From Lutjanus erythropterus (Eukaryota > Chordata > Actinopteri > Lutjaniformes > Lutjanidae), in assembly GCA_020091685.1 (NCBI GenBank), contig CM034613.1:325177-389176 (forward strand): a stretch of 64,000 nucleotides of DNA. The letters are read 5' to 3'. The translations under genes and the position numbers were made by a program. The notes under the pieces were generated by a model. The model was not told where the DNA came from. It ran no database searches and saw nothing but the letters and a program-made list of their open reading frames with translations. Positions 48,240 through 60,220 of the stretch are shown one piece after another (position 1 is the first letter of the stretch; the number at the start of each line of letters is the position of its first letter).

Positions 48240-48674
48240 TGTCATGGTTTGGGATTTTGGTTATTTCCTGTTTTATTTTGGTAGTTTCTGGTCCTCCCTC
48301 GTGTGTCCTGTTTTTACTTCCTGCCTTTGTCTGTTTTCCTGCCCTTTGTGTTCAGTAATTATTTTCACCTGTCTTTGACTGCCCTTACCTGTGTCTTGTT
48401 TTCCTCCCCCTCCCCAGTGTATTTAATCCTGTGTCTTGTTCTCTTTACTTTGTTGGTTCATTCTCTCGTCTTGTCTCCGTGCTTGTCAGTGTTTCCTCGT
48501 GTTTTTGATTCTCCTGTATATGGATTTTTGTTTTTTTCTCCCTGCCTGGATTGTGGATTCCCCTGCACCGTTCATGTAAGCTTTTGTTGGTCTTCAGTTA
48601 ATTAAATTTCTTTTGAACTCTCCCCTCTGCCTCCTGTTGTCTGCATTTGGGTCCTCCTAGTTGAACTTGTAACA
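48240..48674 (+). mobile_element. solo LTR of a retrotransposon, 5-bp target duplication
   Basis: The 435-bp unit starts tgtcatggtttgggat and ends cctagttgaacttgtaaca, the TG...CA ends of an LTR. The word gaatt flanks it on both sides (48235-48239 and 48675-48679), the 5-bp duplication expected of Gypsy- or BEL-type integrases. Inside are a TATA-like gtatttaatcctg (about 48419) and an attaaa (48602) followed by ctctgcctcctgttgtctgc. No internal region adjoins it, so it is a solo LTR left by recombination. The plus orientation follows from the TATA/attaaa order. Confidence 0.8.
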
Positions 48675-48679
48675 GAATT

Positions 48680-49167
48680 ATGAAATGCAACATAAAATCA
48701 AAAGCATATCCCTAAAATAAAGAAGCCATTTGTAAATCAATCTCAGTGAACGTGGAATAAAAGCAAGTTCATGTCTTTTTGTTTATTGGTGAGGGTAGCC
48801 AGACAAACATGGTAGAACAGTACATCACCGTAGTAGTTATTACCAAACAAACCCTATTCTCAAACTGGGAACATGTACCCTCAGGGATATGTGAAGTGAT
48901 GTAGATGATGTGATTCACAAAATACAGAAAAACTGTGTAGAAAATGATGAAAAGTAAGTACATATGTGTGAAGGGGCCTCAATAAACGAAAAAATCATCT
49001 AAGAATGGGTGGGTCAGTGGAGGCATGACACATACGCAACAATAGGTCTAAAACAGGTTGAATTTTGCTTCTAGCCTTTTGCTGGCTTGGAGTGTGTTCC
49101 ATATATACATCTTTTTGATTTGGATTCCACATTTAGCTGTAATTTGTAATGGAAGTTCTGTTCGTCT
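48680..49167. other. no gene recognised
   Basis: Unassigned AT-rich DNA with no exon-like or repeat-end signal that I could identify. Confidence 0.45.
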
Positions 49168-49412
49168 GACCTGTGTGTAACCCTTTGACTGTTTACCTAT
49201 ATCTGATTGTTTATGCAAAGTACAGCTTGGCACCCTGACCTAAAGGCAACCGTTTGTCTTTTTCTTATCTATGTCCAACTGTTCACGCAAAGTGCAGCTT
49301 GACTAAAAGTAACCTTTTGTCTCTGTACCTATATCTAACCATTCATGCAAAGTGCAGTCTGGTAAACTGACCTGAATGTAACGGTTTGACTGCCTAACTA
49401 TGCCTAACCAGA
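49168..49412. repeat. minisatellite of ~64-69-bp units
   Basis: Three full units and a partial fourth start at 49168, 49237, 49301 and 49369. Each runs gacct..., aacc(g/t)ttg, ctatatctaac-like words, ttcatgcaaagtgcag and a short tail. Neighbouring units differ by about a quarter of bases, so the array is old. There is no open frame across it. Confidence 0.8.
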
Positions 49413-50286
49413 GAACTGGTAGCTTTTATTATAAAGAAAGCTCGATCACATCCTGTCTTTGTCACACTTCTGCAGACTGCTTGCACTCTGTATAACTGTC
49501 GACCTTCTAGCAGGAATGAACTACAGAAAGACAATCTTTTTCACGTCTTATTTCAGTATCTCACCAATTAAAATTTCCACAACAAACATTAACTGTTTCA
49601 GAATATTGCTGATTGTGGGATTGATGCTTTAGCCTCACTACTAATTTGATTACTTTCTCAAATGATCCATCAATAGTTTATTTTTGTCAATAAAATGTCA
49701 GAAAGCTGAAAGATATTCAGTTTAGACAATTTATAAAACAGAAAGAGAGAAGCAGCAAATTGTCCCACTGGGGAAACTGCAAACAGAGAATGACTGGTGT
49801 TATTTTTCTGTCAGCTGACTGGTTGAACCAGTTGTTTCAGCGCTACTCTCAGGAGAAGGACAAATCAATGTAGACGTCCATGGGTTGTTGGACCCAGGAG
49901 GGAGCTGCAGCACTCTGCTGTCCTTGCACCCAACAGAAAGTAATTAAAGAAACAGCCGTGGGCTCCAGCTGTCTCCTGGACTCAACCACGGATTGACACC
50001 TACGCTGTTTGATCATTATGATTTCAACTAATCCTAACTGAGGGTTCTATATTCCATAATCAGTTACTCAAGAGAATTCAATTCATGTACAGTGAATTTA
50101 GCCATATCGATGAAGACGTCACACTTAAATCGGATTGCATTTCAGGGACTTGACTTGGCATTTGTGGCTGATGCATATCCCTGGTTTAGAATAGAGGGTG
50201 TGCACTGACGTCACTTTCCCACCAAAAGATGCCCCCTCAGTCAGATTAGGTAGCAAAACATTCTGCAGCATGGGTGCCTTAAAGCA
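49413..50286. other. no gene recognised
   Basis: Contains a gctgattgtgggattgatgc/ttaattgtc-like MITE remnant around 49600-49760. The patch 49860-50010 is more GC-balanced (ggacccaggagggagctgca). No exon signal was found. Confidence 0.4.
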
Positions 50287-50413
50287 GTGTTCCCCAACCC
50301 TGGTCCTCAGGGCCCACTGCCCTGCATGATTTTGATGTTTCCCTGCTCCAACACACCTGATTCACATGATCAGCTCATCATCAAGCCTCTGCAGAAGCCT
50401 GACAACAACCTGA
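50287..50413. repeat. hAT MITE terminus 'cagtgttccccaaccctggt'
   Basis: The end cagtgttccccaaccctggt, followed by cctcagggcccactgccctg and tccaacacacctgattcaca, is a common fish hAT MITE motif. The inverted partner was not found within 1 kb, so it is a fragment or a solo end. Confidence 0.6.
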
Positions 50414-50599
50414 TATTATGAAACTAACCATCTGCAGTTTGTTTGTCATACACACAGACATGTTAGAGTGAATATTTGTTTAGGTAAGACCGTATAACAA
50501 AGTGGCCTGGCCTAATTATTTTACCTGAGCATTTGGGAGGTCTTTGAAACTCAGTAAAGACAAGGAGAAAGATAATCAGCCTCTTATTTGGCTTTACTC

Positions 50600-50946
50600 T
50601 GAGCTGCAATGATTAACTGATTAATTGTTAATTAGTAAATTAATTACCACCTATTCTGACAATCATTTAATTTGGGTGAGTCATTCTTGAAAGGAAAAGA
50701 AAAGGAAAAAAACTGATTTCAGCTCCTTAAATATGAACATTTTCTGGTTTCTTTATTCCTCTATAAACTGAATATTTTTGGGTTGTGGACAAACCAAGAG
50801 TTTTGAGGACATCATCTTCAGCTTTGGGAAACACTGATCAATATTTTTGGCCATTTTCTGACATTTTATAGACCACATTACTGATCAATTAATAAAAGAA
50901 TCAACAGATTAATCAATATTAAAAATAACTATTAGTTGCAGCCCTA
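50600..50946. mobile_element. hAT-like MITE with 'gctgcaa' ends
   Basis: The left end tgagctgcaatgattaac and the right end agttgcagcccta are inverted relatives. The interior words aaaggaaaaaaactgatttc, agctccttaaatatgaacat and gaccacattactgatcaatt match related copies. Flanking 8-mers ctttactc and ctgcactc agree at six of eight positions, a plausible decayed duplication. Confidence 0.65.
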
Positions 50947-51111
50947 CTGCACTCACACTGTGAATGTTGGAAAACAAGTCTAATATTCAAAGTCCATTGA
51001 TAATATCGTATCGTTTGTTTGTTGTTCGTAACAATGTGTGTGAGGGACACAGAAAGGTGACATCACCAAAATAGATTGTCTATACAACTGAGAGGTTCAG
51101 AAATAGTATCG

Positions 51112-51113
<2 letters not shown>

Positions 51114-51186
<73 letters not shown>
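51114..51186. repeat. (CA)n microsatellite
   Basis: About 36 uninterrupted AC units. The Thr/His-only frame across it is an artefact. Confidence 0.97.
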
Positions 51187-51187
<1 letters not shown>

Positions 51188-52184
51188 CTGCCCCCTATCC
51201 CTTACAGCAACTCCAAACTAATCCTGTCACTATGACAACCATACGTTTCAAAACATAAACAGCAGTCTCCAACCTGACAGGTGGGAGACAACTGTCTCCA
51301 GGCATTGTTGTACATTTATAAGCAACACAAAATGAGGTGTGACACTGTGTTTGTGAGAGTTCACTGCCGCAAGATGGTTTATGGTCAAATCCTGACACAT
51401 GAGAGACGTAATGTAGCCCAGCAAATGTATAGCTAATAACAGCTATAACAGCTAATAGCTGTTAGTCTAAATGAGAAAATGTTTGAGGAAACGCATCAAC
51501 AGTTTGTTTATTCTTCAGCCAGAACAGGAGGTGAGATTTTGCCTGTCAGTCTGCTGCTGGATAATATTAGCCTAAAGAGCTAAAAAGTTAGCAATGCTGT
51601 CAGCTGCTCAGTTGTTCATCCTTATAGACTGTCTGTCTTCTCTTTATCCTGTTTTTTTAATCTATTGCCAACACTGCCTTCATGCCAGCATGTGTCTGAG
51701 TGTGTGTGGCTGTGACCAGCGAGTGACCAGTCTGTGTTGCTGCATGCATGATGTGACCATCGTGCAAACGTGTGAATTTGACTGGTACAGAATTGAATAT
51801 GTGATGCTGGCTGGCCAGTCACGCTGAAAACTGTTTCCGGTAATGTCAAACTCGTCCACACAGTCTGACCACAGTGTAGAAATAAGGCTGTCAACCATGA
51901 GCTGTTCTTGCTGAAAATTTCCAGCTGTGAGATAATAAAACAGCTGCACTGATGCTGAAAACCTCAGTAGGCTTACCTTCTTTCCACACAGAAAACTGAT
52001 AAGGAATCAATAGGATAAATGATAAAGAACTGAACCACAGAATCGATAATGGCATTAATGTTTACACCAGTTTCATATCATTAGTGGTGATATGGGCTGG
52101 AATTGTCCAAACATAAGTGTGAGATGATCCAGCTCTGGAACATATATTTTAGCATGTTTCACCAGCGGTCCAACACAAAGCTCA
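51187..52184. other. no gene recognised
   Basis: Between the CA microsatellite and a decayed LINE. Open frames of 77-90 codons overlap on both strands at 51594-51949, none with a recognisable domain. Confidence 0.45.
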
Positions 52185-53320
52185 TTAATTGGGCATGGAT
52201 GCTTTGTCATCTCTAAGAGTTAACAAGAACTTGGCACAACTTAAGTTTCCCTTAGAGATACAACTGAATCTGAGCCTTCTTTACCAGGGTGGAGACATGA
52301 GATGTCCATTACACATTCTCTGCGATGTTGATTCTCAGGAACTAGGAAAAGTTCACCTGCTCCACCTCAGCTCCACTGATGTAGACAGAGGTGTGTGTCT
52401 TTGCCTCCTTTTTCTGAAAATCATCTCCGTGGTTTCGCTGAGTTCGAGCAAAAGGTTGTTTTCTGTGTACCACTCTGCGAGACTACTGATCTCTTTGTTG
52501 TCTGAAATCCAGCCTATGATAGTGATGTACTAAACAAACTTCACAACAGAGTTCTCTCCACACCATGGACAGGAGGGAGCTGAGCACACAGCCCTGGGGG
52601 GCTCCAGTTTAGAGCACTAAAGAGGTGAGACCACCACCACTCGTTTGGCAATCAGCTTCATGGATTGTGTTGAATGTCGAGTTATAACTAACAAACAGGA
52701 TTATGATGTAGGTGTTGTTTTCCTCAAGGAAGTGAAGACTGAGTGGATCTGAATGCAAACTTGTGAGGGTCCAGACTGGCTGGGATGTTGTTCTTAATGT
52801 GCTGGAGAACCAGTTTCATCCACTTCTGTAGAATGAAGACTAGACACTGCACACTTTCTAGGCACCTGGATGATGGTGGCTGACTTGAAGTAGGTGGGAA
52901 CATTGGTGGTGGGGGAATGATTTTACTTGCTTAAAGATGATGATGATGTCTCTGATGATGTATATTGCCCCAGCTTGATGTAATTCTCCTGGGTGGCAGC
53001 ATCTCTAACCATGTGCCAGTCTGTGCACTCAGACTGTTCCAGGGTAAACATGGCTCAGGGTATTGCTTAACCCGATGGGGGTGTTGTGATGGAGCCAGGT
53101 CCCTGTAAACATGTGGGCACAACAATCTCTGATTTCCCGTTGCTGAGTTAGCCTGAGTCTTATTTAGAATTCAGAGGTAGGCTGGGGAGTGGAATAGCCT
53201 TTGGTCCAAGCTGGCTGACTGTTATCACGGCTCTCTTCCCTCATTTCCTGGGGTGATCGCACCACTTGTGATGGCCATTGATCCAGCTGGGTGGTTGGAA
53301 GACTGCGTGGGCAGTGATTA
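52185..53320 (-). pseudogene. Rex1/CR1-like LINE remnant
   Basis: Reading leftwards, the minus strand gives a degraded endonuclease start (FTGTWLHHNTPIGLSNTL near 53110-53055), VPTYFKSATIIQVPRKCAVS near 52905-52850, frame-shifted QHIKNNIPASLDPHKFAF-like sequence, a mutated IFRKRRQRHTPLSTS/SGAEVEQV stretch and GAPQGCVLSSLL near 52600-52565, then VVKFV (FADD lost) and EISSLAEWYTENNLLLELSE. The domain order fits the Rex1/CR1 group. Multiple stops and shifts make it dead. Plus-strand frames here are shadows. Confidence 0.65.
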
Positions 53321-55493
53321 TCTTGAGGTCTGGCTTGCAGAGCGCACCTTAACCAGACATCAGAAAGTGTCACTACATCCATTGCAAGGATTGTTTTGTA
53401 AATTCTTCTTGCTAATAAAAAGAACAAGGAGAGATAAAAAAGTTTGATAAGAGCATCAGAGCTAAGCAAATCAGGATTTTGCCCAGGGATGATGATGATT
53501 AATCAATGATCAGTTAATCTGCTGTAAAGAATTTGACTGATCATGTAAAAATTCATCAACCTACTTTCAAATAGAGAGTATTCTAATGAGCATGCTCTGC
53601 ATAATATCTAATATTTAAGTATTTATTTCCCTTTATGTCTTTATGTGTGTTAGGTTTCATAGTCTGCAGTGCTGTCAGAGAATATACAGCATGTTTCTGT
53701 AGAAATAAAGTGAAGTGGTAAAATTGCATTTGGCATTGTTCAGTTGAGCAAAATTGTGATGCTTTTTAAATAACAATTAATTGATTGATTGTTTCTGTTA
53801 AAATTTCCAACCCTAATTTTGCCCAAATGGTAAACAGTAATATACGGAACAATATTGAACTATCTATTGCAATAGAGCTTGAGCTCTTTGTTCGAACCCG
53901 ACAGGACCTGATAGGTTCAAGTCAGGTTGGGCCTTATTTCTCACATATTTCATGGGCTCCTGTTGGGTTCAGGCTATACTATACTTTATTTATTTATTTA
54001 TTTATTTATTTTCATTTTCTCCACAGTTAAGTTGTTGACAATTCCAATTCCCTACATATACTGTGCTTGTCATTGAAAACTCCTACTATTTGGTACACAG
54101 AGAAAAGAAAAATGTCAGACTGTCATTGGGTTTGGGCTGAAACATGCTAATGATGGATGGGTTTGGGTTGGGTTCGGACAGAACTTTGTTGGTCTTGAGC
54201 CTAAAGTTCTACAGCATAACACTTAGAAACTTAGATATGCAGCCTCAAATATGCATTTGCTAATTGTTGCCGCTAGACTTTACTAAAAAACATATTTTAC
54301 TGTAGCACTGTTAGTTTTAACGGAATGCAAAAAAATAGTGTAATACTATATGATTCATTTTGGTAAACATTTAATTTTCAGAAGTTAATAATAATAATGA
54401 TAATAATCTTCATTTATAGAGCACTTTCACAGTACTTCACACAAGGCAGCAAGCTGAAACCAACATAACATAATTTGGCTAGATTTTATGATAAAACAAA
54501 TAAAACCAATAATACTTGGAATGTATGATAAACACAAATTACAAGAATAAAGACAAAGAAAAACATAATTCCAGTAAGACACAATGGTGTGTAGTTTCTA
54601 ATGAATAACTAATCAAAAGAGGAAATCAATACAGCTGAAAATCAAGGGAGGACCTTATGTAAGAGGAAAGAGGGAGAGAATGCAGGAATGGAAAAAGCAA
54701 AGATGTTTTTTTTCGGGGGGGCATGAATCGCAAGTATTAATAGCAGTGACAGCTGTGCGGCAGGAACAAAAGTGAGGAGGTAAAAGAGAAGAGCTGTGGA
54801 GAGTGAGGCTGCTTGGAAGCAGAGAATGAAGGAGAGGAGAGGAGCCTGTGGGTTCTGGAAGTCATGATGTCTGAGGGCTCGTACAGTACTTTCATTTATT
54901 TAGAGCACCTTCATGCTGTGTTTCAGTTTGACAGACAGAAAAGCAGCATTCAGGTGGTATCAAATAAGTGCCCACATATGCTCAGTCCTTTTCTTTGAAA
55001 AACTCCAGTATGTCTTGTTAAGGATATTTATGTCAAATAGTGAGAAGTTTTATGATGGGAGGATACAGATGTTGACATCTAATAGTGAGCAGCTTCTTAA
55101 ATTTGGAATACCTATTATAACTTACTTAAAAATACAGAATTTAAGTCTGGACGAACAGTTATTTCCAGCCATTTCATTCAAGTGTTATAACTTTAAACTT
55201 TTAACTCCCTTTGGCAACAGTCTACTAACAATCTACAGAAAATCACTGTGTGATATTCACAAGTATATGTTGTTTTTTCATTTGCATTTTTCTGTTGATT
55301 CATTTCTCAAACCAAACATCTGATTTGCCTGTGTACACACACGATTAGATGATCATGTCCAGATTTGTTGATTTGTTGAATTCTTGTTTCCTTCCACTCT
55401 ATATTCTGGCCTGGTTGTGTTTTCTGTGACAATACCACAAAGTTTGTTCTAATATTAACAAATGTTTTAACCTGTGGAATACTGAAAATCTGT
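53321..55493. other. no gene recognised
   Basis: Includes a (TTTA)n run at 53985-54011, tandem tttgggttgggttcgg-like words (53900-54200) of an unidentified repeat, a 3'-tail-like aataatcttcatttatagag at 54402, and a purine-rich stretch (54650-54860). The 136-codon frame at 54913-55323 has no domain I recognise. Confidence 0.4.
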
Positions 55494-55620
55494 ACTCAAG
55501 TACAAGTACTGTTACACTGCTAAAATATTACTCATTACTTTACTAATTAATTACTGTAGCTACTTTTAACTGTGTCACCATCACCTCTCCAAACTGGGGT
55601 TACAAATTTTGTCCATTTTC
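55494..55620. repeat. dispersed repeat related to 6293-6450
   Basis: Shares the ordered words gtacaagtactgttac, tgctaaaatattactca, ctacttttaactg, gtcaccatcacctctccaaa and ggggttacaaa with 6293-6450. Confidence 0.5.
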
Positions 55621-56114
55621 CTGAATCAACAGTTGAAATCGGTTATTAATTATTATTAATTTCTAAGATACAAAACACATCTTTTTTTCTTCATTTTCAA
55701 ATTTTTCCTTTTTTTGGGTAATTTTTTCTTATTTAAAGTCCAAGTTTAAGTTTCCTTATTCAACAAATGGCTCCGTCAGACAAAACAATGTCAAATGAGG
55801 TGTAGTTACTGCCAAAATGTATTACTGATGAAATCAATTTATACATTTTTATTTGGTTAAATTCTTAACAGAAATTAATTGATTAATGATTAATCATTAA
55901 CATCCTTACTCCAAATGTGTTCTGCTGCAGCGTTTTGTTTATATGTCTTTTTTTTATTGTCCAGTTTGTGATCAGATCACCTGATTGGCTTCTTAAATGC
56001 AGACAAAAGGTTTGGATATTAATTCAAATTGTACTCAGTACTCAACTAGGATTTTAAAAGTAATAAATAGATTATACCATGTAATGCATACCTAAGTGCT
56101 AGTAAAAGTACAGA

Positions 56115-56147
56115 AAATAATAAATAATAAATAATAAATAATAAATC
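56115..56147. repeat. (AATAAAT)n microsatellite
   Basis: Tandem ataaata heptamers next to gtaaaagtac words of a hAT-like subterminal region (56095-56220, ending gttacttccaccc). Confidence 0.8.
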
Positions 56148-56890
56148 TAAAATCTATTCAAGTAAAAAAAAAAACTACATAATTACAGTAATTGTAATGA
56201 GTTACTTCCACCCCCGGTTTTAAGACATCTAATCAATACTGCTAAATGTTCAGTTCACCCTAACACATAGACAGTCATCACCAGCTCAGCTCTATTTTTT
56301 GGTCTCTTTAAGACTTGACATCCTGCAAAACTCTGCTCTCATCAGCAGCAGCAGCTGTTTCAGCGGAATAAACTGTAATAAGCTGTAATAAACTCACTGC
56401 ACACTACCAGCTCAGCACCATACATGCTTATGTTGTCCTGTGTTTGCTGGATCTGTAAACAGAGCCTGATGATATATTGGTCATTTTCACGACTGATCAA
56501 TTTTGTTTGGTCTAAAAATGTCAGAAAAATATTCATCAGTGTTACTCAGAGCCCAAGACAACGTCCTCAAATGTCTTGTTTTGTCCACAACTCAATAAGT
56601 TTTATTGTTAAACTGCAAAATATCCTGCCTCAATTATAAATATATGAGTGTTGTGTATATATATTCTGTATAAAGGATATCAGCCAATATATTGATGTCG
56701 GAATTTGTCTTTTACCCCCTTAATCAGCATCATCCAAAATGATGTGTTTGTCATTTCATTAATACAATTCCATTTGTACACAAAGAGAAAAGTGAAAAAC
56801 AACAGTTTATGGTTCTGGGGAGAGTTCAATCCTGAGATGATTTCTTACAGGTAAACAAAAGTATATTCATTGGCTCAGCTATAGTTGCCA

Positions 56891-57212
56891 ATAGGCTGCA
56901 CAATTCATTGCAAAATTATCAAAACTGCAATATGACCAAGTGCAATGTCCAAATTGCTGAACCAGAACCAAATCGCTATTTTTTGAAAAGGCAACAGAGA
57001 CGTCCTGACCTAAAACCCTTCCTCAGGTGAAAGGAAACAAGTCTGGTACAGACCCCGACAAACATCACATCATCATGATAATCTTTTTTTTTCTCAGTAA
57101 AAAGATTGTACTGCAAAACTGATCATTTCCACAATTTGTATCACATATTACAATTGCAATTTCAGTCAAAATAATCTCAATATGACTTTTTTTTTCCATA
57201 TTGTGCAGCCGT
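56891..57212. mobile_element. MITE of the 'gggctgcacaatta' family, copy C, with direct repeat
   Basis: The left end taggctgcacaattcattgc and the right end ccatattgtgcagccgt are inverted relatives. The 9-bp word tagttgcca stands on both sides (56882-56890 and 57212-57220), compatible with an 8-bp duplication plus a chance base. The interior (atatgaccaagtgcaatgtc, cattttcacaatttgtatca-type words) matches copies at 21163 and 59966. No coding region. Confidence 0.75.
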
Positions 57213-57220
57213 AGTTGCCA

Positions 57221-59057
57221 GATGTGGCTGATGACCTCTGAACGTAGGCGTGTGGTCTGTGTGCAGGTAACCTGAGGACGCTGTGCACAATCACTGCACC
57301 AACCAGACTTTTGTTCAAGGCAAAATACCATAACTTCCCCTAAAATTACAAACTGCGCTGTTCACATTTCTATCTGTGTACAAAACTGGATACACATTAA
57401 TTAATGAGCTTTAGAGTGTTGGTAGGCGTATTTTTGAACTTTGGACAGGGCTGGCTGGCTGTTTTCCACTGCTTTCAGTTTTTGTGCTAAGCTAAGCCAA
57501 CCACATCCCAATTCTTCTGATTTTCAAGGGCACTATATACTGAATACATTTAGACACTCAAATGAAGTGGCAGACAGTAAATATAGTGCACTGTGTAGTT
57601 CATGTCACTCTTGGACAGACAGTGAATCAGGGTGTTTATTCCTTTAACGTACCAGCCAAACTAACTCGTGATAACTTCTGGAGGTGATGCCTGAGAAAAG
57701 AGGAGGGAAAAGAGAAACAGATGAATAGAAAACAGAGAGGAGGTGGGGGGAGGAGTTCCAGTGGGTGAGGAAATCAGAGAGGAGGGCAGGGGGGAGACAG
57801 TGGAGGGGCCTGGGACCGGGTGGGAGAAAGTGTGTCACTTCTCAAATTAGACTGAGGAATTTGTGTATGAAGTTCACAGGAGGATTGGTTTCACTGCGGG
57901 CGGCTGCAAGTCATGTGTCTCTCAGGATAAAACGCTGGACAGAGTCATCATCAGTGGATTGAAGACACAACCAATCAATATGAAAATCAGTGCTTTTCTG
58001 CAAAAAGTATTCTGAAAATGTGTTTCTGCAAATATAGCACAGATGTTTGATCAGCTGGGTATAGCTTCATTATAGTGATCCAGTGGTCAGATAATATCTA
58101 TATATAGAAACAACATTAAAATCACATGGAAATGATTAAGGCAAAATGGGAGAGTTAAAAGGCTCAGGTGATCAAATTATTACTGAGTGTGGTGCTCTGC
58201 AGCACAGAGATGGAAGAAAGACTGGATGATGCAGGAGAAAAGCCAAAAACAGCAGCTGATAGTAAATACAACAATTCTGGTCATTACCAAGACTATTTGT
58301 GCAACAGAGATAATATTACACACAAAATAATATAATAAAATGAGGAAAACATTAGTTGATTAGTGGAGCAACAGGAGATTAATGACTAATCATTCTCCTT
58401 GTGTCATCTTCTCAGATGTGAGGATTTGCTGCTTTTCTTTGTCTTAAGCGATAGTAAATTTAATATCAGTTGGAATGCACAATGAATGCTTTCAGCATTC
58501 ACACCAAAAATGAGTGTACCCACACTGTGCGTCAGTCCAGCGTGGCCTTACTTGCTCTCTGTCTCTCATTACCATGCAAAATAATACATATCATGTACCC
58601 TGTAGGCTGACTGATATGACAGTTTATACTGTGAGACAATATAATGTGTCCACCTTTCCCTGTCAGAGAGTTTTTCATGTCATTTACAGATTTATGTATT
58701 CCTGTGGTTGTATTAGACCATTTTGCACAATATTTCAGATCAATTAGGGCAGTGTGTCATTTCTAGGACTGTTACAAGTGCTTTGATTTGTCACATATTT
58801 ATTTCACTGTAGGGATGTAACAATATCCAATATAGGAATATCACAAGACCTGATACTTTCCACCAAGTTGATGCCAAAATTATGGAAAAATTTTTTGCAA
58901 AAACCAGTATGCAAACAGTGTGATCAAGCTTTTTAGACGAAAAGAGGAAACACTTCAAACTTAGCGTGAGTAGAATGAGTTTCAATCCATGTTAACATTA
59001 CAGTAACAATATATTCAAAGTAATATCCTTGTTATCCTTGTCCTGATATACATATTA
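57221..59057. other. no gene recognised; GC- and purine-rich patch inside
   Basis: 57650-57960 is a purine-rich, relatively GC-rich patch (gaggaggtggggggaggagt, gggcggctgcaagtcatgtg). It could be an upstream regulatory region or promoter of ache on the minus strand, but no TATA box or exon-donor pair is convincing. The remainder is AT-rich; a MITE remnant lies at about 58350-58470. Confidence 0.35.
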
Positions 59058-59065
59058 CCATTATT

Positions 59066-59281
59066 TAGGGCTGCAACTAATGATTATTTTCAGTCGATTA
59101 ATCGGTCAATTATTTTCTCGGTTCATAGTTGTTTGATCATCATTTTTAACCCATTTTAAAAGCCTTCACAAAGCCTTAGATGACGTCCTCAAACGTCTGT
59201 TGATTATAAAAATAGTTATATACAGCAATTCATTTAATAATTGATTGAATAAAAAATTAAGCATTAATTGTCGCAGCCCTA
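59066..59281. mobile_element. complete hAT-like MITE with 8-bp duplication
   Basis: A 216-bp element starts tagggctgcaactaatgatt and ends aattgtcgcagcccta. The 8-bp word ccattatt flanks it exactly (59058-59065 and 59282-59289). It is the best-preserved small copy in the window and shows that the 'tagggctgcaac' repeats move as hAT-like elements. Confidence 0.85.
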
Positions 59282-59437
59282 CCATTATTTTGTTTAAGAC
59301 AGCTGGCACAGTTGAGCAGCAAACTATATTCTACAACACTTGCAACGGCTGAAGGCTGCCGTGTTTCAGGCTCATGTAACCATAGATCACATCAGGTTAC
59401 CATCCTGACTCCTGACTGTTCAGTCTGTCATCCACAG

Positions 59438-59631
59438 GGCTGCCCCCAGTGGTTGACTAAAACATTATTCAGTAGTCACAGGAACCAAAAAAACCAACAA
59501 CTCAGGTTCTATTCTAAGGTGTCCCTCACCGTTAGGCCTGGGGACTGCTGCAACACAGATCTTTTCTCCTGTAACACTGATGCACTGCTGCTAAATGTGC
59601 CGTAGCTGCCGTTAGCTAGTTAGCTCTAGGG
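59438..59631. repeat. fragment related to the left end of the 35162 element
   Basis: Begins cagggctgcccccagtggtt and shares gactaaaacatta, aaccaacaacctc-like and gctgctaa/ccgtagctgccgttagct words with 35162-35280. The rest of the element is absent; another MITE starts at 59633. Confidence 0.5.
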
Positions 59632-59632
59632 C

Positions 59633-59960
59633 TGCAACTAATGATTATTTTCATTATCCAATACTCAGACATTTTTTTTCCGATTAATCAATTAGTTTTT
59701 TGGTTCACAGAATGTAAGAAAATATGTTAAAAAATGTTGATCATTTGTTCCAAAAGCCCAAGGTTACATTCTCAAATGCCTTGTTTTGTGCACAGCCAAA
59801 AGATATTTTCAACTCAAGAAAAGAGAAAATATTGCCATTTAAGAAACTGAAGAAGAAGTTGAATAATTTTGAAGAGAATTTAGATACTTTTTAATTAAAA
59901 AATGACTCTAAATGATAAATCAATTATCAAAATAGTAATACCTACTGATTAGCCACAAAC
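59633..59960. mobile_element. hAT-like MITE of the 'tagggctgcaac' family, right end worn
   Basis: Starts tagggctgcaactaatgatt, followed by cgattaatcaattagttttt, ttccaaaagcccaaggttac, tctcaaatgccttgttttgt and gataaatcaattatcaaaat, the same word order as the 11771 copy before its insertion. The right terminus has decayed. Confidence 0.65.
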
Positions 59961-59965
59961 TAAGG

Positions 59966-60220
59966 CTGCACAATTAATCGCAATCACAATTAAAACTCAA
60001 TATGGCCGAGTGCCATTTTCACATCACAGAACCAAATTGTCATGGGAAAAATGTGTCAGAAAACAGAGATCACCTGGCCTAAATGTTGTTCTAGAAAAAT
60101 GTTTGTTTGCTTCAGACCTCAATAAATGTCACATCACATCATGATTTTAATCTTTTTTTTTTCAGTGAACATGAATATTGTACTGCAAAACTGATCACAA
60201 ACAGCCAAAAACATCCCCAC
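59966..60220. repeat. MITE of the 'gggctgcacaatta' family, copy D
   Basis: Starts aaggctgcacaattaatcgc, then ctcaatatggccgagtgcca, caccatcacagaacc-like words and tgtactgcaaaactgatcac, all shared with copy C at 56891. The right terminus is not clear. Confidence 0.6.

Noticed and set aside
49168-49412. A CRISPR array
   Set aside because: Units are tandem and diverge throughout, with no alternation of constant repeat and unique spacer, and the genome is eukaryotic.
51076-51258. Thr/His repeat peptide or CRISPR-like array
   Set aside because: It is a plain CA dinucleotide microsatellite, with no spacer structure.
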